Assembly (NCBI RefSeq): GCF_005771435.1
Contig: NZ_VANI01000010.1
Location: 124,001 to 188,000, forward strand
Length of the DNA stretch: 64,000 nucleotides
Source of the DNA: Microbulbifer harenosus
Lineage (GTDB): Bacteria; Pseudomonadota; Gammaproteobacteria; Pseudomonadales; Cellvibrionaceae
Reading direction: 5' to 3'
This document shows, one piece after another, positions 53,851 through 63,418 of the stretch. The notes beneath the pieces were generated by a model. It saw only the letters and a list, made by a program, of their open reading frames with translations, searched no databases and was not told the DNA's origin. Within the stretch, counting starts at the first letter, position 1. Every line of letters begins with the position of its first letter. The position numbers were made by a program, and so were the translations under genes.

Positions 53851-54429
53851 TCAGGCCGCCGGCGGCAAGTCCCTGAGCAGTTCGCCAACGGCATTGTTGA
53901 GAATGCGCTGGCGCTCGCTCCTGTCCTCCGGGCGCACAATCAGTTTGGTGGCGCTACCACCCCAAATGGGCATGCCGTGCTGGGGGCCAATACCGACCGA
54001 CAGGGTCACTCGCGGTGCGCCACTGCGGTCGGGCAGCTCCACCACGCCGCGCTGGGCGTTGCTGTCGAACTGCGCATCCCAGCTGGTGTTATTGTCCTCG
54101 CTGGCAAACTCCTCCTCGACAATCGATATCTGGTAGTCCACCACCATCTGCGCATTGTCGGTGCCCTGCACCTGACGGTAGCCGCGCGACTGCATCAGCG
54201 CGCCGACCACCTGGCGCAGCTCACTGTCCAGCTCTACCAATTGCGCCGGGGCGCCGGATTCGGCGCTGAGCGCCTCGGTGCCCCAGGCGTAAGTCTGGAA
54301 ACTGACCGGCGCACTGCGCGATTCGATACGGTCTATCTGTGTGGGCGTGCCGCAGCCGGCGAGGCCGAGGGACAAGACAACCCCCGCCAACAGACTGGTG
54401 GCTGTCAGCCCGGTATTTGAATTGCGCAT
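53851..54429 (-). CDS. DUF4136-type lipoprotein (2)
   Basis: 192 aa from MRNSNTGLTATSLLAG with GGGAG upstream. Lipobox LAGC (Cys about residue 26). It has the DUF4136 core: SFQTYAWGTEAL, LDSELRQVVGALMQSRGYRQV, DNAQMVVDYQISIVEEEF, and a late NNAVGELLRDLPPA. It is similar in layout to the neighbouring lipoprotein, suggesting an old tandem duplication. Function unknown. Confidence 0.82.
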   Translation of the reverse strand: MRNSNTGLTATSLLAGVVLSLGLAGCGTPTQIDRIESRSAPVSFQTYAWGTEALSAESGAPAQLVELDSELRQVVGALMQSRGYRQVQGTDNAQMVVDYQISIVEEEFASEDNNTSWDAQFDSNAQRGVVELPDRSGAPRVTLSVGIGPQHGMPIWGGSATKLIVRPEDRSERQRILNNAVGELLRDLPPAA

Positions 54430-54520
54430 CCGTTCTCCCTTTCTATGTGTACTTGCTCGAAGCGACGAACCTGACGGATCCCGAAACCGCGGGTGACGAA
54501 TCACTGACAGGCTTCTGGAT

Positions 54521-56881
54521 TTATTTGAAACTTTCTTCCAGCGCCGGGTAAAGCTCAATTTTCGGGCTCCACAGCAGCCAGTCATTTTCCGGCTTGCCAT
54601 ACAGTGGATAGTGGCTGCCGGATTCCACTTCAAGCCCCATCTCCGCATTGTTCGGTGTGGCGAAGGCGATACCGCCGGCAAGCAGCGCCTGGGCGGATTC
54701 CGTGTGCACGTCGAGCCCGGTCATCACCCCGAAATTCACGTCCACCCCGCTGGCATTCCAGAACTTCGAGTGTTCCCGCACCAGAGTGCGGAACTGCGGC
54801 TCAATATAAACATAGATGTAAACCCGGTCCGCCAGTTCCCCCAACTGGTAGCCGGTCACCTGCCCCACCTGCACCTGGCGGTAGTAGACCGGACTGCCAC
54901 GCTTGAGGGAGCCTCGCCGCGGTGCGTCCAGAATCAGCGCCAGCCCCGGCATCATCATGGTGTCCGCCAGATCCGGTTCCGGCTTCGCGGCCAGCGCGAC
55001 GAATTCCGTTTGCGGTTCACCGCCGGCGCCGGGTTCCAGCTCCAGGAAAGGCCCGGTGACCAGAGTATCCAGATGATCGACACCGCCGAGCCCGATTTTC
55101 GGCCCCACCACCCACATCCGCGTACCACTGCGGGCAAAGCGCTCTGCGCGCCGATAGAGTCGCGCGCGGGCGCGCACACCGTCCAGATTCAGATTGAGCC
55201 GCATGGCGGTGATTTCCCCCACCTGAATGCCGCGGTAGCGCAGCGGCGCCCCCACCTTGAGCCCTTCGTCACCGGTGAGGTCAATGTAGATATTGATACC
55301 CTCCTCCATGGCCTCGTCGCGGCTGCCATACAACGGGAAACTGTCTCCGCTGACCGCCTGCCCGGCGCTCTTACTGTCGTGGGGGCCGCTGCCAAAGGCA
55401 ATGCCACCGCGCACCATCGACAATAGAGAATCCGTCTCCACTTCGATGCCCTTGAGGCTGGCGCTGGCGCGCAGGCCGCTTACATTCCAGAAGCGACTTT
55501 CATTGTTCACCAAGTGGGCGTAGGGCGGGTCGATGACCACGTACACCTCAACGCCCGAACCATCTCCCTTCAATGCCATGCCCTGCACGCGCCCCACCTC
55601 CATCTGCCGGTAGTAGAGCGAGGCGCCGCGCTGTAGCGACCCGGTATTGCGCGCGGTGAGTGTCAGGTGCAGTCCCGGCACCCTTGGATCCCGCGGCGGC
55701 GGCGACGCGTGGGCATCAAACTCCCGTACCGAGCGCTGCCCCCGGCGCAGGTCCACCTCAATACGGTTGCCCTTGAGTAAATCGTTGACCCCGGAGGTGA
55801 AATCGAGTGTTGGCGGCGCCAGCCAGAACTGGGTGTTTTCACTCAACAGGTCGTCGGTAATGGGGTCCATCAGAACCTTCACCGACATGCCGTCAATATT
55901 CTTGTTGGCTTCGACGCTGCTCACTTCCCCAACCTGGATGCCCTGATATATCACCTGGGTGGAACCCTCGGAAAGGCTGACCCCGCGATCAAAGTTGAGG
56001 GTGATGGGTATACCGGCATCCGCCTCGGCAAAACTCTTGTACAGCTTGAATTCGTTGCCATCCACCGCCAGTGGTGAATTCTGCTGGGCATCGGGGGTAT
56101 AGAAACTCACACCGCCGGCAATCAGCGAGGCAAGAGACTCCAACTCCACATTGACCCCGCTGATTCCGCCCTGAATCGACACGCCGGACGCATTCCAGAA
56201 ACGGCTGCCCCGATGCACCAGATGCGCGTATTCACGGCGGATGAACAGATTGATCTCCACCTCACTCGCATCTTCCGCCAGGCGGTAATTCTCTACCTGC
56301 CCCACCTCCAGCTGGCGGTAATACACCGGGGCCCCACGGCTGAGAGAAGCCAGACGCGCGGACTTGAGCGTGACGCGCAGGCCGTCGCCACGCACATAGG
56401 CGGGAGGCTCGACCACCGCAACGAAGTGCCTCTGCGGCGGACCACTGCCCGGCTCCACCGCAATGTAGTTACCGGAAACCAGTGTCTCCAGGCCGCGCAC
56501 CCCGGTGAGGGACACTTCCGGCCTGACCACCCAGAACTTGGTGTCTTTCGTCAGCAGGTAGCCGGCACTGCGGTTGAAGGTAACTTCCGCCAGCACCCCA
56601 TCCTGGCCGTTCAGTTCCTTGGCGTTTGGCACAAGCCTGAAATCGTTAACCACGCCGATTTCCACACCGGAGTATTTCACCGACGTCTTTCCTTTCACCA
56701 GGCCATCGCCGCTGGAAAACAGGATGGTGGCGCGGATATCGCCTTGGGTGAAATCCTTGTACAACAGCCACACAGCGATCAGGGCCGCGATCAACGGCAG
56801 TAGCCACACCAGCGAAAGGCCGCGACTGCGGCGCGCCACACCTTCCGGCTGGGTATCGTATTCGACCTGAGGATCGCTCAT
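54521..56881 (-). CDS. PqiB/LetB-like MCE protein with six MCE domains
   Basis: 786 aa. After a short cytoplasmic N-terminus there is one membrane helix (LSLVWLLPLIAALIAVWLLY, about residues 24-43). It is followed by six MCE repeats, recognisable by GxxVYYRxxxVGxV-type ends: YSGVEIGVV, YYRQLEVGQV, YQGIQVGEV, YYRQMEVGRV, YRGIQVGEI, YYRQVQVGQV. E. coli PqiB has three and LetB (YebT) seven such domains, so this is intermediate. In that family stacked hexameric rings form a tunnel carrying lipids between inner and outer membrane. It overlaps the upstream pqiA-like gene by ATGA. Confidence 0.92.
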   Translation of the reverse strand: MSDPQVEYDTQPEGVARRSRGLSLVWLLPLIAALIAVWLLYKDFTQGDIRATILFSSGDGLVKGKTSVKYSGVEIGVVNDFRLVPNAKELNGQDGVLAEVTFNRSAGYLLTKDTKFWVVRPEVSLTGVRGLETLVSGNYIAVEPGSGPPQRHFVAVVEPPAYVRGDGLRVTLKSARLASLSRGAPVYYRQLEVGQVENYRLAEDASEVEINLFIRREYAHLVHRGSRFWNASGVSIQGGISGVNVELESLASLIAGGVSFYTPDAQQNSPLAVDGNEFKLYKSFAEADAGIPITLNFDRGVSLSEGSTQVIYQGIQVGEVSSVEANKNIDGMSVKVLMDPITDDLLSENTQFWLAPPTLDFTSGVNDLLKGNRIEVDLRRGQRSVREFDAHASPPPRDPRVPGLHLTLTARNTGSLQRGASLYYRQMEVGRVQGMALKGDGSGVEVYVVIDPPYAHLVNNESRFWNVSGLRASASLKGIEVETDSLLSMVRGGIAFGSGPHDSKSAGQAVSGDSFPLYGSRDEAMEEGINIYIDLTGDEGLKVGAPLRYRGIQVGEITAMRLNLNLDGVRARARLYRRAERFARSGTRMWVVGPKIGLGGVDHLDTLVTGPFLELEPGAGGEPQTEFVALAAKPEPDLADTMMMPGLALILDAPRRGSLKRGSPVYYRQVQVGQVTGYQLGELADRVYIYVYIEPQFRTLVREHSKFWNASGVDVNFGVMTGLDVHTESAQALLAGGIAFATPNNAEMGLEVESGSHYPLYGKPENDWLLWSPKIELYPALEESFK

Positions 56882-57549
56882 TCGCGCTCCTCATCCCGGG
56901 CTTTGCTGTCGACTGCCGCCATTTTTTCTTCGTAAATATCCCAGATCAAACGCGGATCAAATGCCCGCACCGCAAACATGGTGACCACCACGACGGTGGC
57001 AAATGCCGTACTGCCTGCGCCCGCGGCCACCTCGGCGATGGCTCCCATATCCACCAACGCCACCAGTATGGAAATCATGAACAGATCCAGTAGCGACCAG
57101 CGGCCAATGGCATTCACCACCCGGTAAATCCGCATTGCCTGGCGCGGCGCCACGTCCAGGCGCCACTGCACGATCAGGCACAGGATCACCAGCCCCACCA
57201 GTTTCATTACCGGTACCGCGACACTCGCCACAAACACGATCAGAGCAATACCCCACAGACCGTTCTGATACAGCTCCAGCGTGCCGCCGACAATGGTGCT
57301 CGGCTCGCCCGCGCCCAGGTAGATCACCGTCATGACCGGCAGGATATTCGCCGGAATCAGCAGCAGCGCGCCGGTGATGGTGAGCGCCCAGGTGAGCATG
57401 ATGCTGCCCTCCACCCGTCCGTGCATGCGCGCGCCACAGCGCGGACAGAGACAGGAGAGGGTATTGCGCTTTTCCGGCGCCTTCACCAGCAGGCGACAGC
57501 CGAGGCAGGTCCAGAACCCCTGAGACAGGGCGCGCGCCGGTCGGTTCAT
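56878..57549 (-). CDS. PqiA-like inner-membrane protein, half-length (second)
   Basis: 223 aa with one PqiA domain: an N-terminal zinc-ribbon CLGCRLLV / CPRCGARMHGR, then four membrane helices with ALLLIPANILPVMTVIYLG and RWSLLDLFMISILVALVDMG (the WSLLD block is a PqiA signature). E. coli PqiA/LetA fuse two such domains in about 420 aa. This protein and its upstream neighbour each supply one, overlapping by ATGA. It presumably helps PqiB-like rings extract lipid from the inner membrane. Confidence 0.9.
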   Translation of the reverse strand: MNRPARALSQGFWTCLGCRLLVKAPEKRNTLSCLCPRCGARMHGRVEGSIMLTWALTITGALLLIPANILPVMTVIYLGAGEPSTIVGGTLELYQNGLWGIALIVFVASVAVPVMKLVGLVILCLIVQWRLDVAPRQAMRIYRVVNAIGRWSLLDLFMISILVALVDMGAIAEVAAGAGSTAFATVVVVTMFAVRAFDPRLIWDIYEEKMAAVDSKARDEERE

Positions 57550-58256
57550 TGTGCTGCCTTCCTATCTTTGTCTCCGCCGCCGGTCGCTGCCGCGCGCCGC
57601 GCCAACCTCGCCCACACGGTTTCCGCATCGAACGACACGGTGGCCGCGCTGGAAATCACCATCATCGCAACAAAACAATAGAGCCCCGGCTCCACCGTCA
57701 TCTTGCCGAGATCCGACATTTTCACCAGCGCCACCAGAATGCCGAGCATGTAAACATCCAGCATGCCCCACTCCTGCAGGTGGTGATACCAGCGCAACGC
57801 GCGTGCCACCGGCTTTGCCAGCGAGGCCCAGCCGCTACCCCAGCAGATAAAAGCAAGCAGCAGAAATTTGCCGAGCGGTGCCAGCACACTGCAGAACAGT
57901 ACGATCGACGCGAGCCACATGTAACCGGCGGCAAACAGTGCCTGCACGCCATTCAGCAGGGTGTTTTCGGCTCCGAAGGAAAACAGGGAAAACTCCAGCA
58001 ACGGCAGGGTTGCAGAGGGAATAAACAGCAGCAGTCCACTCAGGCTCAGGGCCGCGGTATGGGCAACACTGCGCTCCATATTGCGATGCAGCGTGGCCCC
58101 GCAGCGCGGGCACAGCAGCCGCTGCCCCACCGGCGCATGGGCGCGGGTAAGCAACAGATCGCACTGGTGACAGGCGCGCTGCCAGACGCGGGGCTGCCCG
58201 GCATCTAATAGCTGCGGCCTGTACTGCTGTGCGTCTTGCCCGGAGTCCTGCTCCAT
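57546..58256 (-). CDS. PqiA-like inner-membrane protein, half-length (first)
   Basis: 236 aa. Zinc-ribbon CHQCDLLL / CPRCGATLHRN at about residues 29-58, then four membrane helices with LLLFIPSATLPLLEFSLF and EWGMLDVYMLGILVALVKMSDL (PqiA block with MLDVY). First gene of the three-gene operon pqiA-like/pqiA-like/pqiB-like. The two halves correspond in order to the two domains of PqiA/LetA, so the operon has either a split ancestor gene or the pre-fusion state. Confidence 0.9.
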   Translation of the reverse strand: MEQDSGQDAQQYRPQLLDAGQPRVWQRACHQCDLLLTRAHAPVGQRLLCPRCGATLHRNMERSVAHTAALSLSGLLLFIPSATLPLLEFSLFSFGAENTLLNGVQALFAAGYMWLASIVLFCSVLAPLGKFLLLAFICWGSGWASLAKPVARALRWYHHLQEWGMLDVYMLGILVALVKMSDLGKMTVEPGLYCFVAMMVISSAATVSFDAETVWARLARRAAATGGGDKDRKAAQ

Positions 58257-58686
58257 GTCCCGCCAACTTCCTGCTCGTTAGAATATTTCGCCGCGGCCGC
58301 ACCAGGACTGCATCCGCCAGCGGTCGATACCGCGTCACAAAGGTCGGGAAATGCCCAGGCGTGCCGGTCAGAGGTTGATTTTGGTTACTGGACGCACATT
58401 CGCGTCAGCTTAACGAAGATATACCAATTTGCCCCGACCGTCGCCTCGACGCTCCTGCGGCCGAAGGGTACACTCTCGCGACCGCAGGCCCGGACTCCGT
58501 CTTGAATCCATGTATTCAGCGGAATAACAACACCGCCCCGGGCCAAGCCAGCGCCGCCTTCAGAGCACATTACAGACTGGCTCCACTCCTTATAACAAGG
58601 AAAGCGGGGTTTACAGGAAAGCCCGGAGCAGAATCCATTGCTACCGGAAACTTGAAGACCGCAGCTGTCACAGGAAATCAACAGTA
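58257..58686. other. Intergenic region upstream of tolC
   Basis: A 430-bp gap between the divergent pqiA-like and tolC genes. Short open frames here have no ribosome site or family resemblance. Promoters for both directions are expected but not clearly visible. Confidence 0.45.
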
Positions 58687-60201
58687 ATGACAAGAAGTGC
58701 AAAAGGGCGCCTCGCTCACCAATTTGGCCGCCCGCTCAAATCTCTGCTCGCCGCCGCTGTCATCGGCCTGGGTACCGGTCTCGGCGCGGTACAGGCCCAG
58801 GCAGATACCCTGTGGGAAGTGTACCTGCAGGCGCTCGACAACGACCCGCAGCTGGCCGCCGACCGCGCCGCCTACCGCGCCGGCCTTGAAGCGAAAAACC
58901 TCGGCCGCTCCGCGCTGTTGCCGCAGATTAGTGCCTCCGCCGAAATCAACAGAACCAAAACCGATTTCGACTCCGTTGGCACCAACCTGGTTGATGGTGT
59001 CGGTATCGTCAACATAAATACCGAAGGCGACAGTGACGTCGACAGCACGGTATACGGCGCCCGGCTCGACCAGGCACTGTTCGATCTGCCCGCGTGGTTC
59101 GGCTACAAACAGGGCAAAACCGTCAGCGAGCAGGCCACCGCCGAGTTCAGCGCCAACCAGCAAGACATGATGATCCGCGTTGCCAGCGCCTACTTTAACG
59201 TGCTGCGCGCCCATGACGTACTGGAAGCCGCTATCTCTGAGGAAGAGGCCCTGGCCAAGCAGCTGGAGCAGACCCAGCAGCGCTTCGAGGTGGGTCTGAG
59301 CGCGATTACCGACGTGTATGACTCCCGCTCCGCTTACGACAGCGCCGTGGCGCGCCGACTCACCGCACAGGACGATCTGCTGAGCCGGTTTGACGCGCTG
59401 TCGGTACTGACCGGTACACACCACGATGTGGTGGCGCCGCTGCAACCGAGCTTTACCGTCGCCGCACCGGACCCCGCGGATCGCGCCGCCTGGGTCGACT
59501 TCGCACTGGCCAACAACTACACCCTGAAAGCGGCCCGCCTGAACTCTGATGCCTCCCGCTACAATGCCCGCGCGGCAGCGGCAGAACATCTGCCTACTAT
59601 TACCGGCTCCCTGATGTACCAGGACAGCACCGAGGACGGCAGCAGCAGTTCGACCAGTTTTGTACCTAGAACCGGTGATACATTCTTCAACTCTGCCCCC
59701 GTAGATGCCAGCACAGAAGTAAGAATGGCCGCCATCAACTTGACCATGCCGCTCTATACCGGCGGCCGCCTCAGCGCCAGCCGCCGCGAAGCGCGCAACC
59801 TGGCGTTCCAGGCGGAAGACCTGCGCAACCTGACCGAGCGCAACACCATCCAGAACACCCGCACCCTGCACCGCGCCGTCACTACCGACACCGCGCGTGT
59901 GGAGGCCCGTGAGCAGGCAGTGGTTTCCGCCAAAAGTGCACTGGATGCCACCCAGGCCGGTTACGAGGTGGGCACCCGCAATATCGTCGACGTGCTGCTG
60001 GCCCAGCGCACCCTGGCACAGTCCCAGACCGATTACGCCAATGCGCTGTACGACTACATCCTCAACACCCTGAACCTGAAGCTGGTGGCGGGGCTGTTGG
60101 GACCAGCGGATCTGCAACAACTGGATGCGAGCCTGAACCCGGCGATGCCGGTGTCCCGCGCACATATCCTCGACAGCGGTGCCGCGCCCCTCAGCAAATA
60201 A
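58687..60201 (+). CDS. tolC: TolC-family outer-membrane channel protein
   Basis: 504 aa. A signal peptide ends near AVQAQADT. The mature part opens DTLWEVYLQALDNDPQLAADRA, which is typical of TolC. Two long repeats each carry the helical hairpin pattern (about residues 30-230 and 250-470), for example QQRFEVGLSAITDVYDSRSAYD in the first and QAGYEVGTRNIVDVLLAQRTL in the second. It forms the trimeric outer-membrane duct for efflux pumps and type I secretion. Nearby nudF-parE genes match the E. coli tolC neighbourhood. A short AGGA site precedes the ATG. Confidence 0.94.
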   Translation: MTRSAKGRLAHQFGRPLKSLLAAAVIGLGTGLGAVQAQADTLWEVYLQALDNDPQLAADRAAYRAGLEAKNLGRSALLPQISASAEINRTKTDFDSVGTNLVDGVGIVNINTEGDSDVDSTVYGARLDQALFDLPAWFGYKQGKTVSEQATAEFSANQQDMMIRVASAYFNVLRAHDVLEAAISEEEALAKQLEQTQQRFEVGLSAITDVYDSRSAYDSAVARRLTAQDDLLSRFDALSVLTGTHHDVVAPLQPSFTVAAPDPADRAAWVDFALANNYTLKAARLNSDASRYNARAAAAEHLPTITGSLMYQDSTEDGSSSSTSFVPRTGDTFFNSAPVDASTEVRMAAINLTMPLYTGGRLSASRREARNLAFQAEDLRNLTERNTIQNTRTLHRAVTTDTARVEAREQAVVSAKSALDATQAGYEVGTRNIVDVLLAQRTLAQSQTDYANALYDYILNTLNLKLVAGLLGPADLQQLDASLNPAMPVSRAHILDSGAAPLSK

Positions 60202-60233
60202 GGTAGGCAAATCAGAATACCCGCGCAGAAATC

Positions 60234-60267
60234 AAAGGCCGGCACTGTTATAGTGCCGGCCTTTTTT
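60234..60267 (+). terminator. Intrinsic terminator after tolC
   Basis: AAAGGCCGGCACT / AGTGCCGGCC with a short GTTAT loop followed by six T residues, 33 nt after the tolC stop. Confidence 0.93.
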
Positions 60268-60358
60268 ATGGGCTGACTACAATGTCGGGACATCCATTGC
60301 GAAATCCGGGGATGTACGTCCGCCACACCCACTGGCTAACTGCGGTCTGACTCAATCC

Positions 60359-61381
60359 ATGAAGTATCTGATCACTGGCAATGCGGGCTTTATCGGCTTT
60401 CATGTGGCGAACACCCTGATGGCGCGGGGAGATGCCGTCGTGGGCATCGACAATGTCAACGGCTACTACGATACGGCCCTGAAGGAGGATCGGCTGCGCG
60501 CGCTGGACATCACCGCCCAGCAAAGCGGTGCCGAATACGCGTTTGTGCGCGCCAATATCGCCGATCGCGCTGCCCTCGACCGCTGCTTTGAACAACACCG
60601 TTTCGACCGTGTGATCCACCTCGCCGCCCAGGCCGGAGTGCGCCACTCCATCGACCACCCGGAAGACTATGTCGAGAGCAATCTGGTGGGGTTCTCCAAC
60701 CTGCTGGAAACCTGTCGCCAGGCCGCCATCCCGCACCTGACCTACGCCAGCACCAGCAGCGTATACGGCGGCAATACCCGCATGCCATTCAGCGAGGATC
60801 ACGGCGCCGACCACCCGCTGCAGTTCTACGCCGCCACCAAGCGCGCCAACGAGCTGATGGCTCACAGTTACAGCCACCTGTTCCGCCTGCCCACCACCGG
60901 ACTGCGCTTCTTTACCGTGTATGGCCCCTGGGGACGCCCGGATATGGCGCTGTTCAAGTTCACCCGTCTGATTCTCGAGGGCAAGCCAATCCCGGTGTTC
61001 AATCGGGGCCACCACAGCCGGGATTTCACCTATATCGATGACATAGTGCAGGGTGTGATCCAGTCCAGTGACCAGATCGCGAGCCCGGACACCGACTGGT
61101 CCGGAGACGCACCGACCCCCTCTACCAGCAGCGCGCCCTACCGTATTTTCAATATTGGCAACGGCGACCCTGCGCAGCTATCGGACTATATTGACGCACT
61201 GGAAGACGCGCTGGGGAAAAAGGCGATTCGCGAACTGCTGCCGATGCAGCCGGGGGACATTCCGGATACCCACGCGGACACCCGCAGGCTGCAACAGGCC
61301 ACCGGCTACAAACCCGACACCAGCGTGCGCGAGGGGGTGCGGAAATTCGTGGACTGGTACCGGGAGTACTATTCGGTGTGA
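60359..61381 (+). CDS. NAD-dependent epimerase, UDP-glucuronate 4-epimerase type
   Basis: 340 aa. Extended [14 protein letters not shown] (Rossmann, residues 7-17), [10 protein letters not shown], the catalytic YAATK (Tyr-x-x-x-Lys), [15 protein letters not shown] and [12 protein letters not shown]. The block [15 protein letters not shown] and the start [16 protein letters not shown] are characteristic of UDP-glucuronate 4-epimerases (LpsL/CapI type), which make UDP-galacturonate for LPS core or capsule. It precedes LPS-core-type genes (Kdo kinase and glycosyltransferases). No strong ribosome site is seen. Confidence 0.9.
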   Translation: MKYLITGNAGFIGFHVANTLMARGDAVVGIDNVNGYYDTALKEDRLRALDITAQQSGAEYAFVRANIADRAALDRCFEQHRFDRVIHLAAQAGVRHSIDHPEDYVESNLVGFSNLLETCRQAAIPHLTYASTSSVYGGNTRMPFSEDHGADHPLQFYAATKRANELMAHSYSHLFRLPTTGLRFFTVYGPWGRPDMALFKFTRLILEGKPIPVFNRGHHSRDFTYIDDIVQGVIQSSDQIASPDTDWSGDAPTPSTSSAPYRIFNIGNGDPAQLSDYIDALEDALGKKAIRELLPMQPGDIPDTHADTRRLQQATGYKPDTSVREGVRKFVDWYREYYSV

Positions 61382-61384
61382 CCG

Positions 61385-62128
61385 CTATCCAGCCTGATTT
61401 TCAGGCTGGTCAATCGCGGCGCGATAGGCGCGCTCCAGCGCCTGCCAGTTGTCTTCCGCAAAGTGGAATTCGGGACACCGCTTCTGCAGTTTGCAGAGGG
61501 AACGGCGCAGACGCGCCACATTGGCATCGGCATCCTGGCGGGACAGCGAGCGGCGGATAGTGCCCTTGTCGAAGTCAATCAGATAAAAGTCGCCACCGCC
61601 GGTCAGCAGGATATTGCTGGCGTTCAGATCGGCGTGATACACATTTTTGTGGTGGAAACGCGCAATCAGTGCACCCAACTTTGCCCATGCCTCATTGTCC
61701 AGCGGTCTTTCGCGCAGTATTTCGGTCAGGGTGCGCGAATCGGGAATCCGCTCGGTAATCAGCGCACCCCGGTAGGCCAGCGGCGGCACGCTGACACAGC
61801 GCGCTGCCACCGGGCGCGGCACCGGCAGACCCAGCTCGCGCATGGCCCGCAGCATATTGAACTCCCGCCAGACGCGGGTGTTGGACAGAGGGCTGTACAG
61901 GTAAGTCTTTTCCACCAGACGCCCGATCAATCCGCCGCGGTGATACTGTTTGAACACCAGCTCCCGGCCGCGGTAGGCAAACATGACCGCCTTGCCGCGC
62001 TCCACCAGCGCGCAGCGGCTATTGGCCGCAAGCCAATCGCAATGGAACAGCTTCTCGCAGCCGGCATCCACCACTTCATCGTCGTAGATCACCCGGGCGA
62101 GTTTGCTTGTGAACTGCCGATACCCCAC
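61385..62128 (-). CDS. kdkA: 3-deoxy-D-manno-octulosonic acid kinase
   Basis: 247 aa with a GTG start (AGGG about 10 nt upstream). Kinase-like fold: FKQYHRGGLIGRLVEKTYLY (N-lobe), catalytic loop HADLNASNILL (about 165-175) and the metal motif LIDFDKG. These match KdkA of Haemophilus and relatives, which phosphorylates the single Kdo of the inner LPS core. It ends 3 nt past the convergent epimerase gene. It suggests an LPS core with phosphorylated Kdo. Confidence 0.9.
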   Translation of the reverse strand: MGYRQFTSKLARVIYDDEVVDAGCEKLFHCDWLAANSRCALVERGKAVMFAYRGRELVFKQYHRGGLIGRLVEKTYLYSPLSNTRVWREFNMLRAMRELGLPVPRPVAARCVSVPPLAYRGALITERIPDSRTLTEILRERPLDNEAWAKLGALIARFHHKNVYHADLNASNILLTGGGDFYLIDFDKGTIRRSLSRQDADANVARLRRSLCKLQKRCPEFHFAEDNWQALERAYRAAIDQPENQAG

Positions 62129-62265
62129 AGAATATTTACCCTAATTTTGCCGTCATCCTGCTTTTATATTGCAACCCGGTTCCGTCTCAGGTCTTATTTT
62201 GGAAACAAAAGTCCTACGCATTCTAACGCTGTCCGCGCCAGCCCCCAATAGCGCGCCCGTCCCGA

Positions 62266-63165
62266 TCAGCCGAACAGCCCGCGTAGTTTGCGCTCCAGAC
62301 GGTCCAGCAGTTTTAACCAGCCGGCGCCTTGCATGGGGTCGTAAGCCCAGGGCGTTTTCAACTCGCCACGGGTCGTTTTGAGCCAATCTTCCGCCACCGG
62401 CAGACGCGCGGGCTCCGCCTGCTTCAGCGCCTGCACTTCGCTATCCGGCATAATCTGCAGCGGATACAAACCGCAGCGGCGCGACCACTCCCCAAAGCGC
62501 AGTGCCAGCGACTTCTGTTTGCCGCGGTAGGCGCGCCCATTGGGCAGCCACATGGAAAAAGGCGCGCGCATGCGCGCCATGCGGCAGAACAGCTGTGCCG
62601 CCTTGCGGTTGTTGACCGACTCCCCCACCTCAAAGCGCCACTCCACCTGCCGCAAACGCTTGGGGTCGGCAATCAGCAGCGCGGAAAACCAGGTGCCGGT
62701 GGAGCGCTTCTGTGGATACCAGAACCAGTAGCCGCGCTCGCGGTCAAAGCGAAAATCCCGATCGGCTTTTTTGCGCAGGGAAAAGCCGCGCACAAAGGCC
62801 GGGGAAACAAAACCGAGATCCGGCTGCTGCTCGAAGCTCCGGCGCAGGTCCTGCACATCTTCATCGGACAGTGCGCGCACCATCTGGGTGTCGTCCTGCA
62901 GAAAGCACATCAACTGGTCGTCTGCGGCCATCTCAAACGCGGCCTGCATATTCGCGTAGAGGCCACCGAGTTTGTGGCCGGAGTCCGCGGTCTTGTCGAT
63001 GACCTCATGGCGCCTGGCAATGTCCACCAGGATCCGGCGGGTCTCCGGATCGTTGCTGCCGTCGTCGATCACCGTCAACCTGCACTGCGGCGCGCAAGCC
63101 TCAATGGAGCGGACACAGTTCTCCAGAAATGGACCACGATTGAAGGAAAAAACAAAAATATGCAT
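62266..63165 (-). CDS. Glycosyltransferase family 2-like protein
   Basis: 299 aa from MHIFVFSFNRGPFLENCVRS; upstream in-frame codons are not family-like. The GT-A start FVFSFNRG, VIDDGSNDPETRR (about residues 33-45) and the acidic metal motif CFLQDDTQM are visible. The C-terminal half has no membrane segment. It should add a sugar to LPS core, capsule or a related glycan; donor and acceptor are unknown. The location by kdkA and a second GT2 gene points to LPS core. Confidence 0.82.
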   Translation of the reverse strand: MHIFVFSFNRGPFLENCVRSIEACAPQCRLTVIDDGSNDPETRRILVDIARRHEVIDKTADSGHKLGGLYANMQAAFEMAADDQLMCFLQDDTQMVRALSDEDVQDLRRSFEQQPDLGFVSPAFVRGFSLRKKADRDFRFDRERGYWFWYPQKRSTGTWFSALLIADPKRLRQVEWRFEVGESVNNRKAAQLFCRMARMRAPFSMWLPNGRAYRGKQKSLALRFGEWSRRCGLYPLQIMPDSEVQALKQAEPARLPVAEDWLKTTRGELKTPWAYDPMQGAGWLKLLDRLERKLRGLFG

Positions 63166-63418
63166 GGGCTCTCGGCTTACACAGTGCAGTTTGCTGGGCC
63201 GGCGCAGCATACCAAAAGCTGCCTGCCACTGCCGTGACTTATCGTTCCCAGCCACAACTTCACCGCCATAGCGTGGCAACGCCAGATGACACCCGGATGA
63301 ATCCACGCCTCAGGCCAATGGGGCCAGTTGGACGGTCGCAATACCCTTGGCAATGGGTTAAATTCCCCGGCCCGCCCCCGGCGGCGATAAAGTAACAGCG
63401 GAATCACTCGGAATATCC

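Noticed and set aside
58678-60210. A 510-codon open frame on the minus strand opposite tolC
   Set aside because: Exact shadow of tolC, with a low-complexity Gly/Val/His-rich translation and no ribosome site.
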